Below are positions 8,108 through 15,542 of a stretch of 64,000 nucleotides of DNA, piece after piece. The notes beneath the pieces were generated by a model. That model ran no database searches. It had not been told where the DNA came from and saw nothing but the letters and a program-made list of their open reading frames with translations. Every line of letters begins with the position of its first letter. Position 1 is the first letter of the stretch. Both the position numbers and the translations under genes were made by a program. This DNA comes from Ruminococcus sp. YE282 (GTDB lineage: Bacteria > Bacillota > Clostridia > Oscillospirales > Acutalibacteraceae), in NCBI GenBank assembly GCA_900101355.1, contig FMUV01000002.1, positions 1 through 64,000 on the forward strand, in the 5' to 3' direction.

Positions 8108-8146
8108 TCAGGGTTATCGCAAGTAATAAAACTGCGATAACCCTGT
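8108..8146 (-). terminator. Terminator of rpsB-tsf
   Basis: Hairpin ACAGGGTTATCGCA / TGCGATAACCCTG followed by ATTTTGTT on the minus strand, 20 bp past the tsf stop. Confidence 0.82.
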
Positions 8147-8166
8147 TAATTTAAAAATAAATTAAA

Positions 8167-9078
8167 TTATTTTACCATGCTTGCAACTTCAGCTGCAAAG
8201 TCGTCCTGACGCTTCTCAATGCCTTCGCCCTTTTCAAAACGAACGAACTTGAGAATATCAATCTTACCGCCAAGTTCTTTAGCAGTGTTCTGAGTGTACT
8301 GCTTAATTGACTGCTTATTGTCCTTAACAAATTCCTGGTCAATAAGGCAGTTTTCTTTGTAGAACTTATTAATCTTGCCGTTTACAATCTTATCAGCGAT
8401 AGCTTCAGGCTTACCTTCGTTGATTACCTGCTGACGCATAACCTCTTTTTCGTGAGCGATAACATCTTCAGGAACCTCAGATTCATTGAGGTAAGGTGTG
8501 TTAAGAGCTGCAATCTGCATTGCAACATCCTTGCCGTAAGCAACAAATTCAGGCTTTGAAGCAAGGTCAGTATCAAAGTTTACAAGAACGCCGATTTTAC
8601 CGCCTGCATGTACATAAGCCACACAAGCACCTTCCATACGCTCAAAACGGCGAATCTGGATGTTCTCACCGATTGTAAGAACCTTTTCCTGTAAAAGCTC
8701 AGCAACCGTCATATCAGTTCCGTCAGCCTTTAATGTGAGGAGCTCTTCAACATTTGCAGGATTCTGAGTCATAACTGTATTTGCACAAGTCTTAACAAAA
8801 TCCATAAATGAATCGTTCTTTGCAACAAAGTCAGTTTCTGCATTAACTTCGATAACAACGCCTACTGAAAGGTCATCGGAAGTAGTAGCATAAGCAACGC
8901 CTTCAGCAGCGATTCTGCTTGCCTTCTTTGCCTGCTTAGCAAGTCCCTGCTCTCTCAAAAAGTCAATTGCCTTATCCATATCACCATCAGCACTTGTAAG
9001 AGCCTTTTTGCAGTCCATCATACCGCAGCCGGTTTTCTCTCTGAGTGCTTTTACATCTTGAGCTGTAAATGCTGCCAT
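8167..9078 (-). CDS. tsf: Translation elongation factor Ts
   Basis: A 303-residue EF-Ts, the guanine-nucleotide exchange factor that regenerates EF-Tu-GTP. The N-terminal UBA-like domain contains LREKTGCGMMDCKKAL and the core has the diagnostic EVNAETDFVAKND segment that contacts EF-Tu. The start has GAAAGGATG upstream. It follows rpsB by 39 bp, the usual bacterial order, and ends in a terminator. Confidence 0.97.
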   Translation of the reverse strand: MAAFTAQDVKALREKTGCGMMDCKKALTSADGDMDKAIDFLREQGLAKQAKKASRIAAEGVAYATTSDDLSVGVVIEVNAETDFVAKNDSFMDFVKTCANTVMTQNPANVEELLTLKADGTDMTVAELLQEKVLTIGENIQIRRFERMEGACVAYVHAGGKIGVLVNFDTDLASKPEFVAYGKDVAMQIAALNTPYLNESEVPEDVIAHEKEVMRQQVINEGKPEAIADKIVNGKINKFYKENCLIDQEFVKDNKQSIKQYTQNTAKELGGKIDILKFVRFEKGEGIEKRQDDFAAEVASMVK

Positions 9079-9117
9079 TATAAAAACATCCTTTCAAAAA
9101 TGAATATATTAATTTAA

Positions 9118-9846
9118 TTATTCAGCTGCTTCTTCGGTTTCTTCTGCTGCAGCTGCTCCGGTCTGACCTTCTCTGCCTTCGATAACAGCATCAGCCATTG
9201 CGCCTGCAATAAGTTTTACAGCGCGGATAGCGTCGTCATTACCCGGAATTACATAGTCAATTTCATCAGGGTCACAGTTTGTATCAACAATTGCAACTAT
9301 CGGAATGTTAAGTTTCTTAGCTTCTGATACGGCAATTCTTTCTTTTCTTGGATCAACAATGAAAAGTGCGCCCGGCATCTCTGTCATATCTTTGATACCG
9401 CCCATAAACTTTTCAAGCTTATCTATTTCAAGATTAAGTTTAATTACTTCTTTCTTTGGAAGAAGATCAAAAGTACCGTCTTCCTGCATAGCACGAAGCT
9501 GCTTTAAACGAGCAATTCTTCTGCGAATTGTAGCAAAGTTTGTAAGCATACCGCCGAGCCATCTTGCGTTTACATAATAAGCGCCTGCTCTGAGAGCCTC
9601 TTCTTTGATAGAGTCCTGAGCCTGCTTTTTTGTACCTACAAAAAGTACGCTCTTGCCTTCTGCTGAAATTTCACGAACGAAATTGTAAGCTTCTTCAAGC
9701 TTTTTTACGCTCTTCTGAAGGTCAATAATGTAGATACCGTTACGTTCTGTGAAGATGTATTCAGCCATTTTAGGGTTCCATCTTCTTGTCTGGTGACCAA
9801 AGTGTACACCAGCCTCCAAAAGTTGTTTCATTGAAACTACTGCCAT
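9118..9846 (-). CDS. rpsB: 30S ribosomal protein S2
   Basis: A 242-residue S2 protein of the small subunit. Landmarks are [19 protein letters not shown] at the N-terminus, [10 protein letters not shown], and [12 protein letters not shown] followed by [19 protein letters not shown]. The ATG at 9846 has an ideal AAGGAGGATTTTTACA; an in-frame start at 9927 would add a non-conserved leader and is rejected. It is first in the rpsB-tsf operon with a leader of roughly 100 nt, long enough for autoregulation, although no known S2-binding motif was identified. Confidence 0.97.
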   Translation of the reverse strand: MAVVSMKQLLEAGVHFGHQTRRWNPKMAEYIFTERNGIYIIDLQKSVKKLEEAYNFVREISAEGKSVLFVGTKKQAQDSIKEEALRAGAYYVNARWLGGMLTNFATIRRRIARLKQLRAMQEDGTFDLLPKKEVIKLNLEIDKLEKFMGGIKDMTEMPGALFIVDPRKERIAVSEAKKLNIPIVAIVDTNCDPDEIDYVIPGNDDAIRAVKLIAGAMADAVIEGREGQTGAAAAEETEEAAE

Positions 9847-9952
9847 TGTAAAAATCCTCCTTAGGTTAAAACCTCCGCCAAGCTTTGATTTTATCGGCTT
9901 AAAAGCATACAGCCACCTTGCCGACAAGCTTTAGCGTGCGAAATGCTTATAT

Positions 9953-9980
9953 ATTATACCATAAAATACAAAAAAATCAA
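9953..9980 (-). promoter_or_regulatory. Promoter of rpsB-tsf
   Basis: Minus strand: TTGATT (9975-9980), 16-bp spacer, TATAAT (9953-9958). The -35 box is part of the T-tract end of the upstream gene's terminator. Confidence 0.7.
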
Positions 9981-10016
9981 GTGTTTTCTTTAAATTCATC
10001 AGAAAACACTTGATTT
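9969..10016 (-). terminator. Terminator of the SleB-like hydrolase gene
   Basis: Fifteen-base arms AAATCAAGTGTTTTC and GAAAACACTTGATTT with a 13-nt loop, then a run of T on the minus strand. Confidence 0.88.
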
Positions 10017-10044
10017 GATTTTGCAAATAAGATTAAATTAGTAA

Positions 10045-10995
10045 TTAGTAATTTAAATCAAAAAATCTTACGTTGCCGCATCCAACTATAAAGGTCTGAG
10101 TTTCGTGCCATGGACTGTAACCTGTATAGAAACAAAGAACTCTGTGTTGCACGGCAGAACCGTTTTGGTCAAATATGTAAGAAACTGCGTCTTTTACTGT
10201 TTGGTTGGGCTCTGTTGCTGTTGAACCATAATACTTATACTGTGTAATAATTTGGTCAATTGAAGATGTGTTTGAACGGTTCATAGCATCGCGGATGGAC
10301 TGAGCAACAAGTGCGCATCCGTTGTAACCCATAGTGCCAGCCTCTCCCATTACAAGACGTTCAAGCTTAGCTCTGTCATAAGACGACAATGTAACACTTC
10401 TCGGACTGTAACTTGTATCGGGATTACTGATGCTGATAAGATATGAAGAATATGATTCCGGTTGCTTGTTTCCGCTGTCGGAAGAAGAATTTGAATTGTC
10501 AGAATTGCTTTCTGAGTTCTTATCTTCATCAGGTTCTTTGGTTACACTTGAAGTTTCCGAAGACTTAGTTTCACTTTTTTTCTCTGAAGCCTTTTCGGCT
10601 GCCTTAGTAGCAGCTTCGGTTTCTTTGGCTTTATCAGTTGATTTTTCTGTTTCTTTTTCTGTTTCAGCAGCTACGGTAGTAACTTCCTGAGTTTCAGGTG
10701 CTGTCGTTACCTCCACACAGTTATTAGTGATAACACCGTAAAACTCACTTATATCTCCTATTGAATACGAAGCAATCTTGCTGTCCTCGTGAGCATCAAC
10801 ATCAGGAGCAAGTGTTGTCGTAGGAACAATAAGTGCGGCAGCAACTGCAATTACAGCCAAACCAAATGTCAAAAACTTTGCACTTCTTCTGGACTTAGTG
10901 TTTGATTTTGACTTACTGTGGCTTGGACGATTTGCATAGCGTTTGCCTGCCTGCTTATCATCACCGGCGTAGTGCTTATAGTTAGTAGCTCTCAA
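10045..10995 (-). CDS. Cell wall hydrolase with SleB-like catalytic domain
   Basis: A 316-residue membrane-anchored or secreted protein. Residues 1-40 are basic, 41-62 form a signal/anchor helix (FLTFGLAVIAVAAALIV), 95-190 are a low-complexity Thr/Glu/Ala/Lys/Ser linker, and about 205-316 match the SleB/CwlJ-type hydrolase domain: LVMGEAGTMGYNGCALVAQSI with the catalytic-type Glu, and FIVGCGNVRFF at the end. These enzymes cleave cortex or vegetative peptidoglycan as lytic transglycosylases. Translation starts at a TTG with GGGAGGATAAATTT upstream. The gene is monocistronic, with its own promoter and terminator. Spore versus vegetative role is not decidable. Confidence 0.82.
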   Translation of the reverse strand: MRATNYKHYAGDDKQAGKRYANRPSHSKSKSNTKSRRSAKFLTFGLAVIAVAAALIVPTTTLAPDVDAHEDSKIASYSIGDISEFYGVITNNCVEVTTAPETQEVTTVAAETEKETEKSTDKAKETEAATKAAEKASEKKSETKSSETSSVTKEPDEDKNSESNSDNSNSSSDSGNKQPESYSSYLISISNPDTSYSPRSVTLSSYDRAKLERLVMGEAGTMGYNGCALVAQSIRDAMNRSNTSSIDQIITQYKYYGSTATEPNQTVKDAVSYIFDQNGSAVQHRVLCFYTGYSPWHETQTFIVGCGNVRFFDLNY

Positions 10996-11109
10996 AAATT
11001 TATCCTCCCTGTGATTTATGCACCTTGCAAAAATAAGGAATTAATCAAAAAACACAAAGGTGCAACGTCTTAGTCGTTAAAATTTTATCAAACACACAAC
11101 TTCTACTGT

Positions 11110-11138
11110 ATTAAACCACAAAATATGTTGAAATGCAA
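11110..11138 (-). promoter_or_regulatory. Promoter of the SleB-like hydrolase gene
   Basis: Minus strand: TTGCAT (11133-11138), 17-bp spacer, TTTAAT (11110-11115). The leader of about 110 nt holds a possible hairpin TGCACCTT / AAGGTGCA at about 11023-11065. Confidence 0.5.
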
Positions 11139-11280
11139 GTTTTATCGGGTTTTTGAGGTTGTAACCGTTGTAATTTATTTGTAATATTCATTTTTTTAAT
11201 TTCTCAACGAAATAATAACTTGTGCATTTTACACATAATTATACAGGTTTTAAATTAATTTTTGCTATATTGTTAGAAAG

Positions 11281-11577
11281 TCAATTGTTACGATTTTTTT
11301 CAAAAAAATGTGGCTTTTTGCGCCTTTTTACAGGGTTAGGAGTCTTGCAGGAGATGATAATTGTGTCTGTTCCGATTAGCTCTATTTTATCCCAGGGGAT
11401 GATATAATCCTCACAACGACCGAATATACCAAAGAAGCCTGATCTTCCGAATATAACAAAAGACACTATGCAAGCAAGTTTTGTATCTACAATTACATCA
11501 TCTACAAATCCGATTCTTGCACCGTCGCAAGAACTTATCACCTCTTTGTGTCTTAAATCTGTAAGCCTGCAATTCAC
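11281..11577 (-). CDS. YlmC/YmxH family PRC-barrel protein
   Basis: A 98-residue PRC-barrel protein of the YlmC/YmxH group found in endospore formers: N-terminal CRLTDLRHKEVISS, a GARIGFVDDVIVD strand pair and YIIPWDKIELIGTDTII. The preferred start is the GTG at 11577 with GGGAGGAATATATC upstream; a frame to 11643 adds 22 non-conserved residues. Function is unknown, with sporulation-linked expression known for relatives. The C-terminus is basic (RRKKPHFFEKN). Confidence 0.82.
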   Translation of the reverse strand: MNCRLTDLRHKEVISSCDGARIGFVDDVIVDTKLACIVSFVIFGRSGFFGIFGRCEDYIIPWDKIELIGTDTIIISCKTPNPVKRRKKPHFFEKNRNN

Positions 11578-11711
11578 GATATATTCCTCCCTATTTTCTT
11601 TTCTAATATATATGCATAAATTAAAAGTGATATTCATTGACATTTAATTTCACGTTTGGTAAAATATATCTGTTAAAATATTGATTAAATACTTTTGGGA
11701 GATGATATAAA

Positions 11712-12596
11712 ATGGATTATGTTTTTATTACAGACGCTTCCTGCGATTTAAATGAAAAACAGGTAAGTGAAATCGGCATCCAGGTTATACCTATGGAGTT
11801 TCAGATGGAGGGAAAAAGTTTTCTTCACTATCCTGACAGACATATGATGAGTCTTGAAGAATTTTATTCAAAGCTTAAAAACGGTGCCGATGTAAAGACC
11901 ACTCAGATTAATTATAACACATTCTATAATTACTTTGAAGATTACTTAAAAGCAGGAAAAGACATTCTTTATACCGGAATTTCAACAGGACTAAGCGGAA
12001 CATACAATACCTGTCTTATTGCGGTAAACGAACTGCGCGAAAAATATCCTGACAGAAAGATTGTAATAATAGATTCATTCTGCGATTCGGCAGGATTGGG
12101 TTTCTTAGTTTATCTTGCAGGTCAAAAATATATGAGCGGAGCTTCAATTGAAGAACTGTCAACCTTTATTGAAGATACAAGACTCAAAGTCTGCCACTGG
12201 TTTATTGTTGATGACCTCGAACAGCTCAAACGTGGCGGAAGAATTTCCGCTGTTGCGGCAACATTCGGAAAAGCCTTGCAAATCAAGCCGCTTTTAAGCG
12301 TAGATAATATAGGACGACTTGTAAATGTTGCTAAAATAAGAGGAAAAAGCAATGTAATAAATTCTCTCGTTGAACAGTATCTCCGTGATGCCGAAGATAC
12401 AAAAAAAGGCACGGTTTTTATTGCTCATGCTGATAATGAGCAGGGAGCTCTTGAACTTCAAAAGGCTATTAAAGGCAAATGCAGTGAATGTCAAATATGT
12501 GAAATAGGACCTGTAATCGGAGCGCATGTAGGTTTCGGAATGTTAGCAATTTTGTTTCTCGGCAAAAGGGATCTGACTCTTGCAGTTAAAAAATAA
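11712..12596 (+). CDS. DegV family fatty-acid-binding protein
   Basis: A 294-residue DegV/FakB-type protein. The N-terminal YVFITDASCDL strand-loop, TGISTGLSGTYN and the central DDLEQLKRGGRIS motif are diagnostic. FakB-type members bind a fatty acid and present it to the FakA kinase for phosphorylation; no fakA gene is in this window, so the pathway link is inference. The ATG has GGGAGATGATATAAA upstream. It stands alone, divergent from ylmC. Confidence 0.92.
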   Translation: MDYVFITDASCDLNEKQVSEIGIQVIPMEFQMEGKSFLHYPDRHMMSLEEFYSKLKNGADVKTTQINYNTFYNYFEDYLKAGKDILYTGISTGLSGTYNTCLIAVNELREKYPDRKIVIIDSFCDSAGLGFLVYLAGQKYMSGASIEELSTFIEDTRLKVCHWFIVDDLEQLKRGGRISAVAATFGKALQIKPLLSVDNIGRLVNVAKIRGKSNVINSLVEQYLRDAEDTKKGTVFIAHADNEQGALELQKAIKGKCSECQICEIGPVIGAHVGFGMLAILFLGKRDLTLAVKK

Positions 12597-12752
12597 CAGC
12601 TTTTACAATTAAACATAATACCAAAGTGATGATAATCAATATAATTCGTCATATTTTGACAAATAATTTATTTATACTGTTTACTTTTCTTTTGGTATAT
12701 GATAGAATATTTATTATAGATTAATAAATATTTTCATCAAGTTTTTGTTACT

Positions 12753-12784
12753 GATGGCAACAGCGTTTATACGTTGTTGCCATT
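12753..12784. repeat. Hairpin in the leader of the dockerin-like gene
   Basis: GATGGCAACA and TGTTGCCAT arms flank a 12-nt loop, followed by TTGTGCTTTTT. It could be the degV terminator or an attenuator for the next gene; the T-run is short. A possible promoter (TTTACT-17-TAGAAT) lies upstream near 12680-12710. Confidence 0.5.
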
Positions 12785-12835
12785 TGTGCTTTTTACAGCA
12801 AGTGAACAATTACCACAATACAAAGAATAGTAATT

Positions 12836-14152
12836 ATGAAAAAGGCATTCTCTGTTTTGATTATAATTTTAACAATAGTTTTTATACCGTTGTACAGTGC
12901 TGAAAGCAAATCTATTCAAAGTCTGAATGATTTAAGTTCCTGCAAAGGACTTTACACATACAGCGGATATAATTATGCATATTTTTATGGCTATACATCC
13001 GATACACTATATTCGGCACAATCAATACCTGATATAAATTTAAGATACATTAAAGTTGACGGTCTCATCAGAGCTGTATGTCATAATGAAAACTGCGCCT
13101 ACGCTCTGTATGAATCAAAGACAACAGGACGGAGTTACTTAATTGTAAGAATGAATATGCAAAGCGGCGCATGCGATTACTTTGATATTGGGGCACAAAA
13201 CAACATAATCAACTCATCATTCGCAGTTATTGACGACGAAATATTTATTATACGTACAGACAGCTATAATTCATATGCGGCAAGTTATGATATAAACGGA
13301 AAAAGAAAATACAATTATAAATTTGATTTTAATATAGAAAAATTATTTATCAATAACTCAAAGGCATATGCTGTCCTATCTAACGGAGATATTTATGCCC
13401 TTGAAAACGGAACGCATACTTATCGCAATAATCTCGGTAATAATCATAATTTTGCAAATGCAGGAGCAGGTTATATCTATACCGAGGGGAAATTACTCAT
13501 ATCGCTTACCGACAACTCACGTGAAAATATCATCAACGCAAAAGCGTCTAAAGTCGTAAAATGCGAAAACAAATTATTTAATTTTACAGGAAACACATTA
13601 AAATCATCGGACGGAGGTAAAATTACCATCCCCGATGCATATATGCTGACAGCAACTGCAAATTTAATATCTGTTTTATCATCAAACTATGAATGTAACA
13701 CAATAAATATTTTAGAAATGTATGAAAACAGAAGCGGCAATAATGATTATGACAACAATACAAATCAAAGCTATCAAGACTTAGAAAACCAATATAAAGT
13801 AAAAGATAATATAATGCTCGGCATAGAAAGCGGAACAACTGTTTTTCAATTTAAGAAAAATTTTCCTGACGAAATAACGGTATATAACAAGGACGGAGAT
13901 GCTTCCGCAAGCGGTAAAATTGCTACCGGATTTCAGTGCAAAGTTTATGATAATACATACAAAATCGCCGTGCGAGGCGATGTGACCGGAGAGGGAAACG
14001 TTAAATCAAACGATGTTGATGTTATTATGAAAAATATTGTAGGTCTTTATTCGTTGGAAAATGAATTTTATGCCGCAGCCGATTACAACTTTGACGGTGT
14101 TTTGGACAACAGAGATTTGGTTTTAATTGCGCAAAAATGTCAAAGTCAATAG
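12836..14152 (+). CDS. Secreted repeat-rich protein with C-terminal dockerin-like module
   Basis: A 438-residue exported protein. Residues 1-23 are a signal peptide (KKAFSVLIIILTIVFIPLYS). The body (about 40-290) shows recurring short aromatic beta-strand segments like a beta-propeller, though no known family is recognised. A strand-rich segment at about 318-375 (GTTVFQFKKNFPDEITVYN) often precedes dockerins in clostridia. Residues about 380-437 carry two EF-hand-like loops, GDVTGEGNVKSNDVD and ADYNFDGVLDNRDLV, each followed by a short helix, as in type I dockerins. It may dock to a cohesin on a surface scaffold. The ribosome binding site is weak. Confidence 0.72.
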   Translation: MKKAFSVLIIILTIVFIPLYSAESKSIQSLNDLSSCKGLYTYSGYNYAYFYGYTSDTLYSAQSIPDINLRYIKVDGLIRAVCHNENCAYALYESKTTGRSYLIVRMNMQSGACDYFDIGAQNNIINSSFAVIDDEIFIIRTDSYNSYAASYDINGKRKYNYKFDFNIEKLFINNSKAYAVLSNGDIYALENGTHTYRNNLGNNHNFANAGAGYIYTEGKLLISLTDNSRENIINAKASKVVKCENKLFNFTGNTLKSSDGGKITIPDAYMLTATANLISVLSSNYECNTINILEMYENRSGNNDYDNNTNQSYQDLENQYKVKDNIMLGIESGTTVFQFKKNFPDEITVYNKDGDASASGKIATGFQCKVYDNTYKIAVRGDVTGEGNVKSNDVDVIMKNIVGLYSLENEFYAAADYNFDGVLDNRDLVLIAQKCQSQ

Positions 14153-14271
14153 ATTAGAATTTTTAAACAACAAAGCCTTATATTCAATAAAATATACAAA
14201 TTTCTTTTATATATATCAAAATCAGCCTTTCATTTGATATAATAAAAAAAATCATAGAAAGCTGTGAGTTT

Positions 14272-15342
14272 ATGACTAACAAAAATTTGATTGATGTTGA
14301 AGCAATGACTACCGAGCAAATTGAAAAGGTTGTTAAAAGAGCAAAAAAAATTATGCAAAGCCCTGCTGATTATCGCCACGCTTGTGACGGCAAAATTCTT
14401 GCCACATTGTTTTATGAGCCGAGTACAAGAACCCAAATGTCGTTTCAGACCGCAATGTTAAAGCTTGGCGGAAGAACTATCGGCTTTGATAACCCGATGA
14501 ATTCTTCAGTTGCAAAAGGTGAAAGTTTAAAAGACACAATTACAATCATCAGCGAATATGCAGATATAATTGCAATCAGACATCCGGTTGAGGGAACTGC
14601 AAAAGCAGCCTCATTATATTCGGAAGTTCCACTCATTAACTGCGGAGACGGCGGTCACCTCCACCCCACACAAACGCTGACCGATATTGTAACATTAAGC
14701 TGCGAAAAAGGTCGCCTTGATAACCTCAAAGTAGGTTTGTGCGGCGACTTGCTTAACGGACGAACAGTACATTCTTTGATTAAAGCGTTGGCAAAGTACG
14801 AAAATAATTCCTTTGTCCTGATTTCAACGCCGGAACTCAGCGTTCCTCTTTATGTAATTGATATACTTGAAAAACACGGCTGTAAATACGAGATTTCACA
14901 CAGCCTTGCCGATTCAATCGGTGATCTTGATGTTCTCTATATGACAAGGATTCAGAGAGAACGCTTTAAAGATGAAAAAGATTATCAGGCACAAAAAAAT
15001 GTATTTGTTCTTGATAAGCAAAAACTTGATAAAGCACGCAATGATATGATTATCCTGCATCCATTGCCAAGGGTAAATGAAATCACGGTTGATATAGATG
15101 ATGACCCAAGAGCTTTATACTTTAAACAGGCTCAGTACGGAATGTACGGCAGAATGGCTCTTATTATGCTTATGCTTCAGGATGAAGATTTTACAATTGC
15201 AACAAGAGACAATCAGATTTCAGAGCATAAATGTAAAAATCCAAAATGCGTTATACAATCCGAAGAATATTTACCACGCCTATCTTATGAAAAACTGGGT
15301 ATGGAAATGTGCGAATTTTGTGACAAAAGATTGGATGATTAA
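14272..15342 (+). CDS. pyrB: Aspartate carbamoyltransferase catalytic chain with C-terminal PyrI-type zinc ribbon
   Basis: A 356-residue enzyme joining carbamoyl phosphate to aspartate in pyrimidine synthesis. The carbamoyl-phosphate site FYEPSTRTQMSF, HPVEGTAKAA, GDGGHLHPTQ and the aspartate-site LHPLPRV are all present, so catalysis is expected. After the usual end of PyrB (about residue 310) comes an extra segment with C-x4-C (Cys321, Cys326) and C-x2-C (Cys347, Cys350), the pattern of the zinc domain of the regulatory chain PyrI. The allosteric nucleotide-binding domain of PyrI is absent. Monocistronic with a strong terminator; no other pyr gene nearby. Confidence 0.93.
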   Translation: MTNKNLIDVEAMTTEQIEKVVKRAKKIMQSPADYRHACDGKILATLFYEPSTRTQMSFQTAMLKLGGRTIGFDNPMNSSVAKGESLKDTITIISEYADIIAIRHPVEGTAKAASLYSEVPLINCGDGGHLHPTQTLTDIVTLSCEKGRLDNLKVGLCGDLLNGRTVHSLIKALAKYENNSFVLISTPELSVPLYVIDILEKHGCKYEISHSLADSIGDLDVLYMTRIQRERFKDEKDYQAQKNVFVLDKQKLDKARNDMIILHPLPRVNEITVDIDDDPRALYFKQAQYGMYGRMALIMLMLQDEDFTIATRDNQISEHKCKNPKCVIQSEEYLPRLSYEKLGMEMCEFCDKRLDD

Positions 15343-15346
15343 AATT

Positions 15347-15380
15347 AAGGGGACTGAGATTATCTCAGTCCCCTTCTTTA
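15347..15380 (+). terminator. Terminator of pyrB
   Basis: Arms AAGGGGACTGAGA and TCTCAGTCCCCTT with a 3-nt loop, then TTCTTTA. Confidence 0.92.
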
Positions 15381-15542
15381 TAACCATAATGCAAGTGCCC
15401 TCAAAATCAGCAGTTTTCATTCAAAAAAATCAGCAGAAGGTATAATCTCCCGCTGAATATCTGAATATAAGCACCATTGTCGCTTTTTGCAATAAGTCAA
15501 AGTCTTGATTTTGTGGGAAAGCAAGTATTATTCCGACTTAAA

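Noticed and set aside
10996..11110. c-di-AMP (ydaO-type) riboswitch before the SleB-like hydrolase
   Set aside because: Such switches often control wall hydrolases, but the conserved core sequences are not present; only a weak hairpin was seen.
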